5,884 nt of DNA from the NCBI GenBank assembly GCA_030918015.1, contig JAUPTP010000170.1:1-5884 (forward strand), given 5' to 3'. The notes under the pieces are model-generated. The model was not told the origin of the DNA. It saw nothing but the letters and a program-made list of their open reading frames with translations, and did not search any database. Positions 5,468-5,884 of this stretch are shown in pieces (position 1 is the stretch's first letter; each line of letters begins with the position of its first letter). This DNA comes from Pseudomonadota bacterium (GTDB lineage: Bacteria; Pseudomonadota; Gammaproteobacteria; Burkholderiales; Burkholderiaceae_C). The position numbers and the translations under genes are program-made.

Positions 5468-5884
5468 CGGTTCGAGGCCTGCTGCAGCGCGGCGATGCGC
5501 TCCTCGATCGGCGGGTGGCTGGAGAACAGCGCCATGAAGCCGCTGGGCCGGCTGGAGATGCCCATCGCCGCCAGGCTCCTGGGCATCTCGCCCGGATCGA
5601 GGCCGCCCAGGCGGGCCAGCGCATGCATCATCGGACGGCGGTCCCCCATCAGGCGGGCGGCGCCGGCGTCGGCGCGGAACTCGCGCTGGCGCGAGAACCA
5701 GGCCACGATCATCGAGGCCAGCACGCCCAGCACCAGGTCCATCACGACGGTGGTGGCCATGTAGCCGATGCCGGGGGCGTCCTTGTCGTTCTTCAGGATC
5801 AGCCGGTCGACGACATAGCCGACCACGCGCGAGATGAAGACCACGAAGGTGTTGACCACGCCCTGGATCAGCGTCAGCGTCACC
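5464..5884 (-). CDS. htpX: Protease HtpX, C-terminal part (gene runs off the window)
   Basis: The minus-strand frame encodes about 139 residues of a membrane-bound zinc metalloprotease (M48 family) that degrades misfolded membrane proteins. The first visible residues, [19 protein letters not shown], match the part of HtpX just after the HExxH-containing segment. The codon at 5881-5883 is therefore an internal Val (GTG), not a start, and the N-terminal half including HExxH lies beyond 5884. Visible features are hydrophobic segments at about 5-29 and 41-63 of the visible part, the [12 protein letters not shown] stretch whose Glu (codon at 5680-5682) is the expected third zinc ligand, and the C-terminal [13 protein letters not shown] signature. 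The C-terminus is complete and normal. The gene converges on clsB with 26 nt between the stops. In E. coli htpX is controlled by envelope stress (CpxR); its promoter is not in this window. Confidence 0.95.
   Translation of the reverse strand, partial: VTLTLIQGVVNTFVVFISRVVGYVVDRLILKNDKDAPGIGYMATTVVMDLVLGVLASMIVAWFSRQREFRADAGAARLMGDRRPMMHALARLGGLDPGEMPRSLAAMGISSRPSGFMALFSSHPPIEERIAALQQASNR

Noticed and set aside
5881..5883. GTG as a start codon for a short minus-strand protein
   Set aside because: It aligns with an internal Val of HtpX; the gene continues beyond the window edge.

Overview
The window looks like ordinary chromosomal core DNA from a high-GC (about 70% by eye) Gram-negative bacterium, most likely a betaproteobacterium of the order Burkholderiales. 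Three things suggest this: the gene order FmdB-type zinc ribbon protein - DUF502 membrane protein - aspS - nudB - EEP-family protein - clsB, the close match of the proteins to proteobacterial families as I remember them, and strong G/C preference at third codon positions. I see no insertion sequence, phage gene, CRISPR array, tRNA or rRNA.

Layout. Bases 1-67 hold the last residues of an FmdB-family zinc ribbon protein. It is followed on the same strand by a DUF502 membrane protein (110-751, GTG start) and aspS (771-2573). These three are closely spaced and probably form one transcription unit. The unit ends at a clear intrinsic terminator (2609-2633), with a second GC hairpin just before it. 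A gene-free stretch (2574-2793) then carries further inverted repeats and a weak promoter candidate. Next comes a tight three-gene unit: nudB (2794-3300), a YbhP-like EEP-superfamily protein (3297-4115, ATGA overlap with nudB) and clsB (4118-5437, 2 nt after ybhP). The window closes with the 3' part of htpX on the minus strand (5464 to beyond 5884), convergent with clsB. The 26 nt between clsB and htpX form a hairpin whose stem includes both stop codons.

How the genes fit together. AspRS charges tRNA and carries residues associated with non-discriminating enzymes, which also make Asp-tRNA(Asn). NudB removes pyrophosphate from dihydroneopterin triphosphate in folate synthesis. YbhP and ClsB are also neighbours in E. 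coli (ybhP-ybhO); ClsB is a phospholipase-D-type cardiolipin synthase at the inner membrane. HtpX is a membrane zinc protease for envelope protein quality control. ClsB, HtpX and DUF502 all concern the membrane, but I see no evidence of a new joint system. The most useful leads are the structured aspS-nudB gap, a possible leaderless nudB start, and the stop-codon hairpin between clsB and htpX.
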